Source: Luidia sarsii (Eukaryota; Echinodermata; Asteroidea; Paxillosida; Luidiidae). Taken from it: a stretch of DNA of 64,000 nucleotides. Shown piece by piece: positions 1 through 12,000 of this stretch. Positions within the stretch are counted from its first letter, which is position 1. The number at the start of each line of letters is the position of its first letter. The stretch lies in contig OX465104.1 in assembly GCA_949987565.1 (NCBI GenBank), forward strand, positions 5,113,248 to 5,177,247, in the 5' to 3' direction. The position numbers and the translations under genes were made by a program. A model generated the notes under the pieces. That model had not been told where the DNA came from. It was given only the letters and a program-made list of their open reading frames with translations, and searched no databases.

Positions 1-2507
1 ATATTTACTTTTAACCGTTTTGTAGTTGAACCGTTCTGAAAGGCAGAGTGGCAATTTCTTCCTTTGGGAAAGGTCCTGCTAGGATCGAAACCACGTCAGG
101 CCTTCTCATTTTTGATATTCGCTTTTTGGTCGTTTTAGTCAGTGATGAGTTTGCAAGATTTTTTTGCGTATGACGTTTTGTAGTTGATGATTTTTATGTG
201 ACTCATGGAATTAGGGAAAGTGTACTGAAGTGTTCGGCAGGATTATTTGGATTAATCCTAACTCATATTTGTCCGAAAAATTATAATTGTTTTCAATCTC
301 GAGATGGTTGTATGCCGCCAGTCTAATTCCTGTTTTATATTTAGGATAGGTGACGGGTGGTAACAGAATTACTGGCAAATTTCAAGGCTTGTTTGTTCCG
401 TGTTGAAGTAGCTCCAAGATGTAAGGCTGTTTTTCAGGTCTGCAGAATTGTGATGCCAGTGAAAACGGTTTATAGTTTCTTTTCTATTCTTGGCCCGTTC
501 GATCGTATGACGCTGTCTGCTACATGCATTTGTTTGGAATGGGGCCAACACACTGGGGGAAAAAACCCGAAGAAATTGAAATATCAAAATTGAAGAAAAC
601 AAAACCCTCAGACAATCTTGGCAAGTCCGAGCATGATAAAATAATGGTCGCTATCCAACAAACATCCTTTCTAATAAAATGAACAAACCGTCAAATTTTG
701 ACATAAATCAGACTTAACCAAAAGCTAAAGTCTAAGATTGCTTTGGCCAGTCGATCCAATGTCCTTGAGTCAAACAGTCATTTAATTCCTCGTCTCACCA
801 ACCATAAGATTACACAGATGTTTGTCTTCTCAGTAAACCATGCACTAGGTTTGTGATCCCTATTTTACCGATCTTCAAATCCTATTCGAGCAAGATAAAT
901 GGCTGGAAATGACTCGGAAAAGACCAATTTAAATAAATAATTTAAATGAAATAGGCCTAAATAAGTAAATAAGATATGGAACAAAAGAAATAGGGCCTTT
1001 CAATTCATTACCTTATTGATTTTTTGCTTAAATAATGAAAACATCCAGTTTTCTGACCCGCCCTCAGATAAATAGCCTAACCCTGTTCCTGAGAGCTAGG
1101 AAGGCGTGCCTTTAATTTCACCGATTATTGAGGAAGGTTCGGACAAGGAAACGACATTTTCAGGTCAAACCAAAAGTGCATTCTCGATCTCAAGAATGAG
1201 CGCCAGGAATAAAGACAGCCAAGATTTCCCATCAGCGCTTGCAAATTAACGGACATCAAGAGCCGGGGTTGGCGTACATTTCACGTCACGTGCTGATCAC
1301 GTTACAAAGGAAGCACAACTACTTCTGTAATTTGAAGCAGAAAATGTCCGCGCAGTTTCAATGACAGCGCTATGCATGTGCCATAGATTGGTGTGTTTGG
1401 CGAAAGGTTAGTCAGTGACATGTAGGCCTACTCATAGTCTAATGCATGGGTACTTGATTGCGTTGGGTTTGGCCAAAATAAAGGAACTGGTTGGACAGGA
1501 GGAATACATAATAAGTCGTCATAACCATGGAGCACTCGGAACAAATGATTAAAATATCAAAAACGACGATCGAACGATATACTTATCGACAATAGGCTAA
1601 GATAAATACGAGCGCGTGGAGGTTTTGACACAAGGAAATAAATTTAAAAGGCAGAATTCATAATTTATAACTCATCCTAATTGTAGGTTTAACATTTCAT
1701 TCGGCTTCAGATAGGCCTAACCCAAAAAAATTGTACTCAACAATACGTTCTATTGCATGAACATTTATGGTTTTGCCAAAATTGAAAAAAAAGGGTAATA
1801 ATGATAGGTATTACACAGAAACTTATCCTAGTTGTGGGTTTAACATTGGCAATCGGCATGAGATGATAAAAACGACGAATGGTTACAACGTACAGAGAGA
1901 AAAAAAGGTAATTACAATGACTCAGTGTATTTCTCAGACCGTGTCAGGTGTTAAGTTACCCGCACAAACGCGGCATCTTTGTTTTGGTAAATACCATGGC
2001 AACTCCCTTGAGTCTATGCCTGACTGGTTCCAAATAATTGTCGCCATGCGTGGCTGGATGAAGGCTGTGATGCTTGATAGCTTTGGATGTCTGTGTCTGG
2101 GTTGAGTGGGTGGATGGTGGCTGGCAGTCTGCTTGACTCCATAGCGATATTTATAGCAGGTGTTTGTGTACAGACTGCATGGAGGTACTTGTCGTGTAGA
2201 GTAGACATAGGGACAAATAAGTAATGTGAATACTATCGTGCTGGCTAAAACCATGGGTTCATTCCCAGGTTAATGACCTATTCTGACACAGTTGTCAATT
2301 TAATGTAGAACGTGATATATTGATGTGTGTTCCTCTGAATGAAATTATAAAAGGGACAGAATTGACTTTTTTTTTTTAATTCTCATCATTAGTACAGAGG
2401 TATATCATTTCGGTCAAATGGAAGAATATCCGCCATGAATGTGATGCTAAATGTATTTTGTCGACATGACGATTCATTGTGTTATTCCTTTCTATTCCTC
2501 ATCTGTA

Positions 2508-2518
2508 ATAGAGAGAGA

Positions 2519-2600
<82 letters not shown>
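2508..2600. repeat. (GA)n microsatellite
   Basis: About 90 bases of almost pure GA dinucleotides, interrupted by a few GGG. Translating it gives an Arg-Glu repeat, which is not a gene. Confidence 0.97.
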
Positions 2601-2602
<2 letters not shown>

Positions 2603-2789
2603 GTTGTGGTCAAATGACATTAGCATGATGCTTTATTACAACAATTTCATTGTTATGTTCATGTCAAGTGTCAAATATTAGGAGGACATGACGTTTCGAT
2701 CCTAACAGAACCTTTCTCAAAGGCAGAGAAAGATCCTGCTAGGATTGATTTCATCAGGCCCTCCTAATTTTTGATATTCGCTTTTTGGT

Positions 2790-3180
2790 CATTATTTTAG
2801 TCAGTAAGCAGTTTGCAACATTTTTGCATATTACTGTAGTCAATTCCTTAGTATTCCTTAGTGGAATTGATGCTTGTTATTCCTTGATATACATTGTAGA
2901 GGGATTTCATTTTGGTAAAATGAAAAAGGTGGCGTTTTGTTATACATGTAGTAAAAAAATTGCTTCTTTGTCTTTTGTGGGAAAAAGGAAAGCCTTTCAG
3001 AATAGTCCGTTTCAGTGTGTTTTCCAAACTGATTTTAAGATAACAGTTATGTTTGGATAGAAGACTATTCACCATACAATGCCTTCCTAGAGAGTCAACT
3101 CAGTCACTCTCTCCAAGATGCGTCTTGTCCAGGGATCCCTTGTGGTAGAAGGCAATCAGTGTGACTCATATCGACGAGTG
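2790..3180 (-). repeat. Inverted-repeat arm matching 7085-7610
   Basis: Read in reverse, this matches 7085-7610: shared blocks include the AAAATGAAATCCC stretch, the CCAAACATAACTGTTATC stretch and GATTGCCTTCTACCACGAG. The partner carries an internal tandem duplication (about 7140-7250 and 7290-7400). Probably two copies of one interspersed repeat in opposite orientation. Confidence 0.7.
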
Positions 3181-5249
3181 ATAAGGAGAAAGGAGACTGG
3201 CTCCACGAGGACTGAGCTTATACTGTACTCAGGCTACATTGCAATTAAAGGCAACGCTGGTTGTTGAAACAATACCTGCTGTATCATTACAGCTCTCCTC
3301 TCTTAGAGAGGAATTAGCTCACTGTAGCCCCAGTACACTCAAGGTTCCCAATCACTCGGGAGCTCCAAATTAAGATAAGTTGTTTTTAGCATCCTGAAAC
3401 TAACCTAAGTTACTTCATAGCAGTGGTTCAAAAACTGAATATTGACCAGAATGCTCCAAAATGCAAATCTCCAAAATTTAGAGGACCGAGTATTTCGATC
3501 CTAGGACTTTCCTCAAAGGCATTATAGCAAGGACAATTGTTGTCTTTGAGAAAGGTCCTGCTAGGAACAAAACGTCAGGGTATCAGATGTTTTTAATCTA
3601 GCTCAGTCCCGGTGATATACATGAGATAAACATGGCCTAGATATACCCTCATCCTTGGTATAAAGTATAGATTTTTGTCGTTGGGAATGTTTTTCAAAAA
3701 GGGTTTGCCTTACTGCTATAAATTAACAGGTCATGAAACTGAATCAGAATGGCTAAGCAGGAATAATCACCTTTTGCTTAGCAGAGTCTACCTTGCTTAC
3801 CAGAATCTATCAGATATGGGTCAGTATTTGCTGGCATTGTAATTACTTAAAGTCAGTCTTGGGAATGAGTCTTGGGAATCTTTGGATGGTGACTTGATAC
3901 CCATCTCGGGATTTATGAAAATGACAGGACACTCCAAGGATACTTGGGCAAGGGTGCACTTTCCTCGGACATAATAAATCATCATAAGATATAAGATTCT
4001 GTAGACGGTACAAGTACTAACATTTAGCTGATATATTGACATTTCACTCCTCGCAAGGCCTTTATCAAAGGCAGAATAAAAAGGTAAGGTCTCTTGTTTA
4101 AATCGCCAACTTCAAAATCAAATACAAAAAAGAAGATAATTTTTGAGATTCCTTTTCAAAGGCAGATTAAAAAGGTAAGGTCTCTTGTTTAAATCAACAA
4201 CTTCAAAATCAAATGCAAAAAAAATATTTGTCATGTTTCCATGGTATTACTTCCATTTATTTTAATTTATGTTGTTTAATGTAAACATGACTGCCAGATG
4301 CCTGAGCCCTACTTTTGTTTATAAAAGTAATTAAAATAATGACCGGTTATCTTTTTTTAGTTCCCATAATTAAATGAATGATCACTAATTTCTGATCTTC
4401 ACCAAAATTCCTGTACAAATATTTATACAATTTACGAATACCGGTAGTACAATTACAAATTTGTACAATTTACACATTTATAGTAGAAACTAGAAAGATA
4501 TTATCAAATGCCATCACATTTCTGCCATTAAATCACTTTTGAAGTGGAAAAATAAACAAGTTAATGTGATGTAACAAAGACACTGTTTTTGCATTGAATG
4601 AAAACAAGAGGGAAAACAAAAACAGCCAAAGAAAACCAGAAAGGTATTTCATGACATTTTCCAATTCTTGGTTAATTCTAAGGGAATATCTTGAATACAT
4701 ACTGTCTTAGGGACCACTCAAAATTTTCAATGTTTGTATGTTTCGACTTTTTTTCAAAATAGTGGGTGGGTGGGTCAAGGAAATCAATTGAAATTCACTT
4801 TCGAATTTCAAAAATTCGAAATTCACTTTTCCTATTAAAATCCAGAAAAAAATATCTTTCTGGCTTGCCATTTTTAGGTTTTTTTTACATATCGTGCATA
4901 CCGCGCCAGCTTTCCAAAAATCAATGCTGTACATGTATGTGAATTTTCTTGAGAAAAAAAAAACACTTTAAATCAAAATTAGGAATGGTTGGTTGGTCCA
5001 AAAAAATTGAAAAAAAAAATTTTAAATTTAAAAAATTAGAAATTTTGAGTGGCCCTTTGTGTATTTTAATTCTCGGCCTTCAGCTCATCATAGCCACTTT
5101 GTACTGTGCTTCATTTCAGTGCCCATGACCGCCACATGTACCTTTGGAATAATGTGAAAAACAAAACTCGCTAAACAATTGCGAACGATAAATACCTGTG
5201 AAATAAATCAATGCGTACATTATTTGTACAAGCGAGTCAAACCTGGCAC

Positions 5250-5595
5250 AATCGGGGCTTGAAATATCCACCAGACCGTGGACCAAGTCTAGTGATTTCA
5301 GCGTCGGTCTTGTGCCGAGTGTGACTGCACTGGACCGGCTGTCTAGTACCAGTAGTGGGTTTTTTCTTGCCCCATGAAGAAAACGGCATTCAAATCCATG
5401 TATAATTTTGACATTTACCTGTACAAGTAAACAGTATTTTCTCACGGTATTCCTTTCACTGTGTGCAAAATTTGTTGGTTTGTTCTTATTTATGGCACAG
5501 GTCTTGTAAAAAATAGTTCAGGTCCAGTAAGAGTCTTCAGCTACTAGACCTGCTGTCTAGTCCATTTTTTTTTTTTCTGAAATTTGAGCCCTGGT
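5250..5595. mobile_element. hAT-like non-autonomous element, second copy
   Basis: It begins GGGGCTTGAAATATCC and ends GAAATTTGAGCCCTGG, with the same interior as 16812-17041 (GTGCCGAGTGTGACTGCAC). Confidence 0.6.
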
Positions 5596-5897
5596 CAATA
5601 GACTGTGTGGCTTTTGTCATATTAAACATTGCTCTGTGGTAGGCTGAAAAAATATATATAAAAGTATAAACTTGGACAATCGTGGTGCCCAGATTCGGAG
5701 GTCCCGGCGTGAAGTGGCGTTAGCAAAGTGCTTACAGATATACACACTGTGCTAGTACATCCTTGCTACAACCATTGAGCCATGTTCCTTGTTCCATACA
5801 TCAAACAAGTCCACAGTTTCTGAAGTGGATTCTGAATGCGTCCAGTTGTACACACCAATGCTAAACCTTGGGGGTGTATACTTTAACCGTGTTGTGT

Positions 5898-6037
5898 TTA
5901 AAGTAAGTCTTGGATGCGAACTGTTTTCCGCACAGCATTGCTGAATCCTTGGTTAAACTTGTACCAGAGTTTACCGGACAAATGTTCATCTTTCTCTGCT
6001 TGGCTCGGTGTGGCTCCAGGTGCGTTGTTAGATTGAT
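5898..6037 (-). CDS. CHTF18: CHTF18 last exon (C-terminal Ctf8/Dcc1-binding motif)
   Basis: The acceptor is TTTTCCCCTCAG and the exon ends at a stop at 5898-5900. It encodes 46 residues ending KLWYKFNQGFSNAVRKTV then RIQDLL. That C-terminal motif is the most conserved end of CHTF18 and in yeast mediates assembly with Ctf8-Dcc1 (family knowledge). The previous exon (6909-6963) gives PQRDFFGRIIQ; the DFFGR block is also conserved. Confidence 0.95.
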
Positions 6038-9000
6038 CTGAGGGGAAAACGAGATACAAGGACACATGCATACAATAAGCCAGTAAGTGCATATCACTGA
6101 CGGAGACAAAATCTAGTCAAACAAATCAAGGAAAAACTGACGGGGAACTTTTGAACAATTTGAAAAATTGGCAAAGAAAACTTTGACTGGACCAGGACTT
6201 GAACCCGAGACCTCTGGACTAACGTACCAGTGCTCTTCCATCTGAGCTATCCAGCCCTTAGATGGTGGCCTTCCCAAATAGTCAACTAGTCTTTGCCGGG
6301 GTAGGGGTGCCAGTCAGAAGCAATTCAACCAGAGAAAAAATCTGATAGAACTAAAAGATGGACCATTAAAACAACACTTTTGGACCCCACCATCACAGAT
6401 TGAAATTCGGTTTCCTTTTTGGCTTCCTTGGGAAACTGAGGATCTAAATTTTGCAGAATTCAGTCCAGTAGTTTTTGAGATATGGATCAACAAACATTTG
6501 ACTGATTAGCAGCACCAGCTCCATTTGGATGAAAATATCTTGAAAAGTAAACATTAACCCGTATCTCAAAAACTCATCATTCATTCATTCATCCGGCTGC
6601 GGAGCAGGCGACTACAAACTTTCTCCAACTGCTACGGTCTTGGGCCAGAGAAGCCTTTTTGTCTGGTTAGCAGCATCCCTTCAGTATCTCCCAAGAGGTG
6701 CTGGACATACTGCAAGTGCAATGTGCAAGGCCGTCCTGGTCTCCCCTTCCAATGAAGTGGAAAACTACTGGGCCAAAATTTGTACAATTTCGGTTCGGGG
6801 TGAGAGGTTCTTAAGGAGTGTGTTATTAATTACACCAAATTTCATTTCAATCCGCGATGGTTTGGTCCGAAAGTGTGCCGAGTTGACATGGAATGTGGTA
6901 GCTCTCACCTGGTTTAGTCTTGGGTTTGGGCTGGATGATACGGCCAAAGAAATCTCTTTGAGGCTAAAGGAACAAAAATACAAAAACATTTGTTAGTATT
7001 CGTGAACAAAAATGAAATTCAAAGTGTATTTCTGGCATTGGTGAACATCAATAAGTCCAGAATAATATGCACAAATGTTGCTCATCGCTACAAGTCACAC
7101 TGATTGCCTTCTACCACGAGGGATGCCTGGACAAGACGGAGAGAGTGATTAAGTTGACTCTCTAGGAAGGCTTTGTATGGTGAATATTCTTCTATCCAAA
7201 CATAACTGTTATCTTAAAATCAGTCAGAAAAACACTCTGAAACGGACAATTTTTCCCTACTTGAAAGACTAAGAGACAAAGAAGCAATTTTGTTAGAGAG
7301 TGACTGAGTTGACTCTCTAGGACGGCTTTGTATGGTGAATATTCTTCTATCCAAACATAACTGTTATCTTAAAATCAGTCGGGAAAACACCCTGAAACAA
7401 CTATTCTGAAAGGCTTTCCTTTTTCCCACAAAAGACAAAGAAGCAATTTTGTTACTATAACAAAACACCACCTTTTTCATTTTACCAAAATGAAATCCCC
7501 TTATATCAAGGAATAACAAGAGTCCAATCCCTTTTAACTACTTAAAAGTAATTGTAATATGCAAAAATGTTGCAAACTGCTTGCTAAAATGACTAAAATG
7601 CAAAAAAAAAAATTAGGAGGGCCTAACGTTTGGATACCACTCCCAGCACGACCTCTCTCAATGAGCCCAGTGCACTTGAATCTCACGAGTGATTCTTCAT
7701 TCGTCCATTTGTCAGATTGTGATACACAGTAGTATTGGTTTAATGTTCAGGCAGAGTTGAGACTAAGCTGTTCACCTTTTCGGGTTCCTCCTCGATTTTC
7801 TTTGGTTGTAGTTTCTCCAGATGCCTGGGCACCTTTGGTGCTGTCAGCCGACCATCTTTCTTGACTACTGCAGACTTCTTACTTCCTTTGGGATCCTTGG
7901 AACTGAAAAATCGCAAGGTAAATGTGAACAAAAAAATGAATTTAAGAGACAATAACATCATTGGGACTTAACTCAAAAAAATAACAAAGATAATTTGTTA
8001 TTAAACCACTTTCTGGGACCTTCAAATTCAGAGCTTCGGTGGTGCTGCCATGCACCGGGCCCTCCAAATCCGGGCAACACTATTGCCCAAGTTTTCAAAC
8101 AAAGACTCTTTTCAGCCTACCACAAAACAATATGTAGCATAACAAAAAACACACAGATTGTGCCAGGTTTGACTCGCTTGTACAGTGTACACAGTGTACT
8201 CTTATTGATTTATTTCACAGGTATACATTAATTGTTAAGTGACTTTTCAAAATGACACATGATTAGGATCACCAACATGTGGCTATCATAGGCAATGACA
8301 AGTGTCCTTGTGTAAAGTGGTTAAATTATATCACCCACAAATGGCTTCAAGCCACACTAGGAACAGGAAAACAAACCCCATTCATTTGTAATGAATTGGA
8401 TGACAGAAATCTTCTTTAGTTTCATTTATTTAAATAGATTAAATTTTGATTTGAAAATTAAAAATTGGGAAGTTCCGACATAAACTCACTCTTGTTTGCT
8501 TTCCCTCAGAGCTTCACTGCGTCTCATCTTTTCAAGAGAAATCTGCAATATAGAAACAGCCAGTAAAATGGTCCGGGTTAAGTAAGAGAAACAGCAAACA
8601 ATGCAGCAAAATCTGACACAAAATCTGACACATACTTTAATTGAAGTTAATACAAATAAACTGTTGCAAACTGCTCACTAAATAAAATGACATGCAATAC
8701 ATGAATCTCAAAAGTTAGAGGGCCTGACGTTTCGATCCTAGCGGGACCTTTCTCAAAGGAACCTGCCTTTGAGAAAGGTCCTGCTCAGCTAAAACATCAC
8801 ACCTTTAAAAATTGCCCAAAATATGATAATTTACAGCAGTAAGTATTTCAAACATTTTTGCTATCACTTGGGAAATATATCTCTATGAAAAGACTGACAG
8901 ATTTGACCAAATGTGTGGAATTATGAAGACAAGAAAAATAATTTACCTCTCTAGCGATGAGCTGCTTAGCTGCGTACGTTATCTGCTTGGTAGGAGCAGC

Positions 9001-12000
9001 ATTGCTGTATCTTACAACAGAGTCAAGATTCCTACAAGAAAAATACATGAAAAAAAACCTAAAATGACCTGCAATACATAAACCTCAAAAGTTAGATGAG
9101 GGCCTGACGTTTCAGGGCTCAAATTTCAAGAATAAATGCACTAGAAAACCGGTCTAATAACTGAAGAATCTTACTGGACATGAACAATGTTTACAAGATC
9201 TGAACATGACTGAATGTCATTTTGTTGATGGTGCAAGAAAAAACACACCAGATAGCCAGTCAAATTCGACCACACTTGGCACTAGACAGATGCTGAAATC
9301 ACAAGACTCAGTCCACGGTCCAATGATAAATAATTTAAATAAATAAAACATAAGGCTTTGCATGGTGGGTTTATCAATGAATGATGTCAACGGTTTGCAG
9401 TGACATCATATATAAGGCCTCTTAAAGAAGAGGTGTGGTTCCCAGAGGATTAACTTTCCAGCCTTCCCACCTCATTGATCTAAGCCCCCCTCGGGATAAT
9501 CCTCCCCAGGGGATTATCTTTCCTGCCTTCCCGCCTCAGCGACCACCTGCAAATAAGGAGTTCCAATACCGAGTCCAAGACATTCTCCTGATGACGGCCA
9601 GAGCATACTGGTCGAAACGTCGAGTTACCACTCGGGTTCTTTTCAGAACCACACCTCTTCCATACATGGTGTCACCGCAAACCTCCTATATTGATGAATC
9701 ATTTGACCGATTATCAATACTTACGGATCTAGAACGTAGTTGTATTGCCCTTCTGCGCTGCGTTCCTGGTTGTACGTCAAGTTGTAAGCAATCATAGTGT
9801 TGACTAATTCCTTCAACTGACGCTTCTCTTGAGCGTTGAATAACTGAGTGTTCACCTGCAGGGCAAAATGGCGGTGCAACAGACGGTTGAGAATAATATC
9901 CTAACTAGAATATAGACAATGTTGAAAAATCATCTGTTCCCAAAAACAAAATTGATTTGAGTTAATATGCCCTGAAACATAATCAAAGGACCTTAAACAC
10001 TTCACGTCGGGACCTCCGAATTTGCAGTGCCTGTGTTGTGCTGCTGGGCCCTTCGAATCCGGGCATCACTATTGTCCAAGTTTTAATTACAATTTTGTTC
10101 CCAGCCTACCATAAAACAACATGTAGCGTGACCCAAGGCAAATAGACGTCTAATTGTGCCCATTTCCCGTGCCCATGTCCGCCGCACAGGGATTTTGGAA
10201 TGCGTCATTTTCAAAACTCAAAAGTTAGAGGGCCTGACATTTCGATCCTAGCAGGACTTTTCTCAAAGGCAAAAATCGCTAAACATTTTGGAACAATAAA
10301 TACGTGAAATAAATCAATAAAAGTACACTATGCGTACAAGCGAGTCAAAAATTGCACAATCGGACGTCTATGTGGCTTTTGTCGTGCTAAATATTGTTCT
10401 ATGGAAGGGTAAAAAGAGTCCAAATTTTTGACAATAGTGATGCCCGGATTCAGAGGGTCAGGCACATAGCAACACCACCGGCGCTCCGCATTCAGAAGCC
10501 CCGGCTCGAGGTGGTCAAGGGACTGAAAGTGAAAACATTTTTCATACTGGAAAGGTAATTCAATGAGGTTTTGCCCTGCTCGACATGATAAACACTGAAT
10601 GTTCAGTGCTTTGCCCATTGCCTGATGAAAAAAAATTCAGGCAGCTTGGGCGGGATTCGAACCCGCGACTCCCGCTTTCTAGCGCAGACGTCTGCAGAAT
10701 GAATGATCACAGATCAATCATCCCATTTTCTGCGACTCACCGGTCTGAATGTTGGCTGGAGGATGATGAGGAGCAATGGTAGAATCTCAGTGACTGCTTT
10801 ATGAACGTCCAGGAAGCAAGCTGTGCTGGGGGCTACCTCAGAGAGAACTGTCGTCAACAGGTTCTCAGTTTTGGTTTTCTTGACGGAATTCTGAAAGGGA
10901 CAGAAGGTGAATCAAGACGTGAGTGGAATTTCACAAGAAAAAGGCATGTTTGTTCCACACTCTCAAACAGATATCCCTGTGAGAACCAATACATAGACCA
11001 CTAATCTACTGAGAACCAGTGTATGGTGTGGATCGATCCATCCACTGGTTCCCTACATCCAACAGGCAGTATCTGATATAGGAACCAGTGTATGGTGTAT
11101 TGATCCATCCACTGGTTCCCTACATCCAACAGGCAGTATCTGATATAGGAACCAGTGTACGGTGCATTGATCCATCCACTGGTTCCCTATATCCAACAGG
11201 CAGTATCTGATATAGGCCCAGTGTAAGGTGCATTGATCCATCCACTGGTTCCCTATATCCAACAGGCAGTATCTGATATAGGAACCAGTGTAAGGTGCAT
11301 TGATCCATCCACTGGTTCCCTATATCCAACAGGCAGTATCTGATATAGGAACCAGTGTAAGGTGCATTGATCCATCCACTGGTTCCCTATATCCAACAGG
11401 CAGTATCTGATATAGGAACCAGTGTAAGGTGCATTGGTCCATCCACTGGTTCCCTATATTCAACAGGCAGTATCTGATACAGGAACCAGTGTAAGGTGCA
11501 TTGATCCATCCACTGGTTCCCTATATCCAACAAGCAGTATCTGATATAGGAACCAGTGTAAGGTGTATTGATCCATCCACTGGTTCCCTATATTCAACAG
11601 GCAGTACCAGAAGTGTATAGGTCACTGGCCTAGATTACAATCCTAGCAGTGATTCATCCACTGGTTCCCTCCATCAAACAGGCAGTAACAGATGTGGGAA
11701 CCAATGTATGGGTCACTGGCCTAGATCACGATCCTATCAGCGATTCATCCACTGGTTCCCTCCATGCAACAGGCAGTAACAGATGTGGGAACCAATGTAT
11801 GGGTCACTAGCCTAGATCATGATCCCTATCAATGATACATCCACTGGTTCCCTCCATCAAACAAGTGTTATCTTGCTTGGGAGCCAACACATAAATCACT
11901 GACTCAGATACAGATCTAAACCAGTGTTAGGCCGTGTCCGAAACAGGCTTTCAGATCTACGGCTAGGGCTATTGTCTTCACATCTCCATGTATTTCCAAT

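Larger units (their letters stand above)
1..5897. other. Intergenic region downstream of CHTF18, repeats only
   Basis: No open frame here has recognisable protein character. It contains GACGTTTCGATCC-core repeats (about 60-150, 2690-2830, 3480-3585), a GA microsatellite, an inverted-repeat partner of 7.09-7.61 kb (2790-3180), a 93-base tandem pair at 4055-4215, AT-rich palindromic sequence at 4740-5060 and a hAT-like repeat at about 5250-5595. 300-2500 shows nothing recognisable apart from AT-rich unique-looking sequence. Confidence 0.6.

Noticed and set aside
2435..2681. Arg-Glu repeat proteins.
   Set aside because: Translation of the GA microsatellite.
5116..5445. A minus-strand 109-codon frame as a gene.
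   Set aside because: It lies across fragments of two repeat families (T2 and hAT-like) that recur elsewhere in the window.
10640..10700. A tRNA gene on the minus strand with a perfect T-arm.
   Set aside because: Only the 3' half is present; the D-arm and 5' acceptor strand are missing, and it continues into a repeat.
11053..11329. Repeated MDIGNQWMDQC proteins.
   Set aside because: By-products of the 67-bp minisatellite.
11013..11880. A CRISPR-like array.
   Set aside because: The units are contiguous 67-bp tandem repeats with no unique spacers, in a eukaryotic intron.
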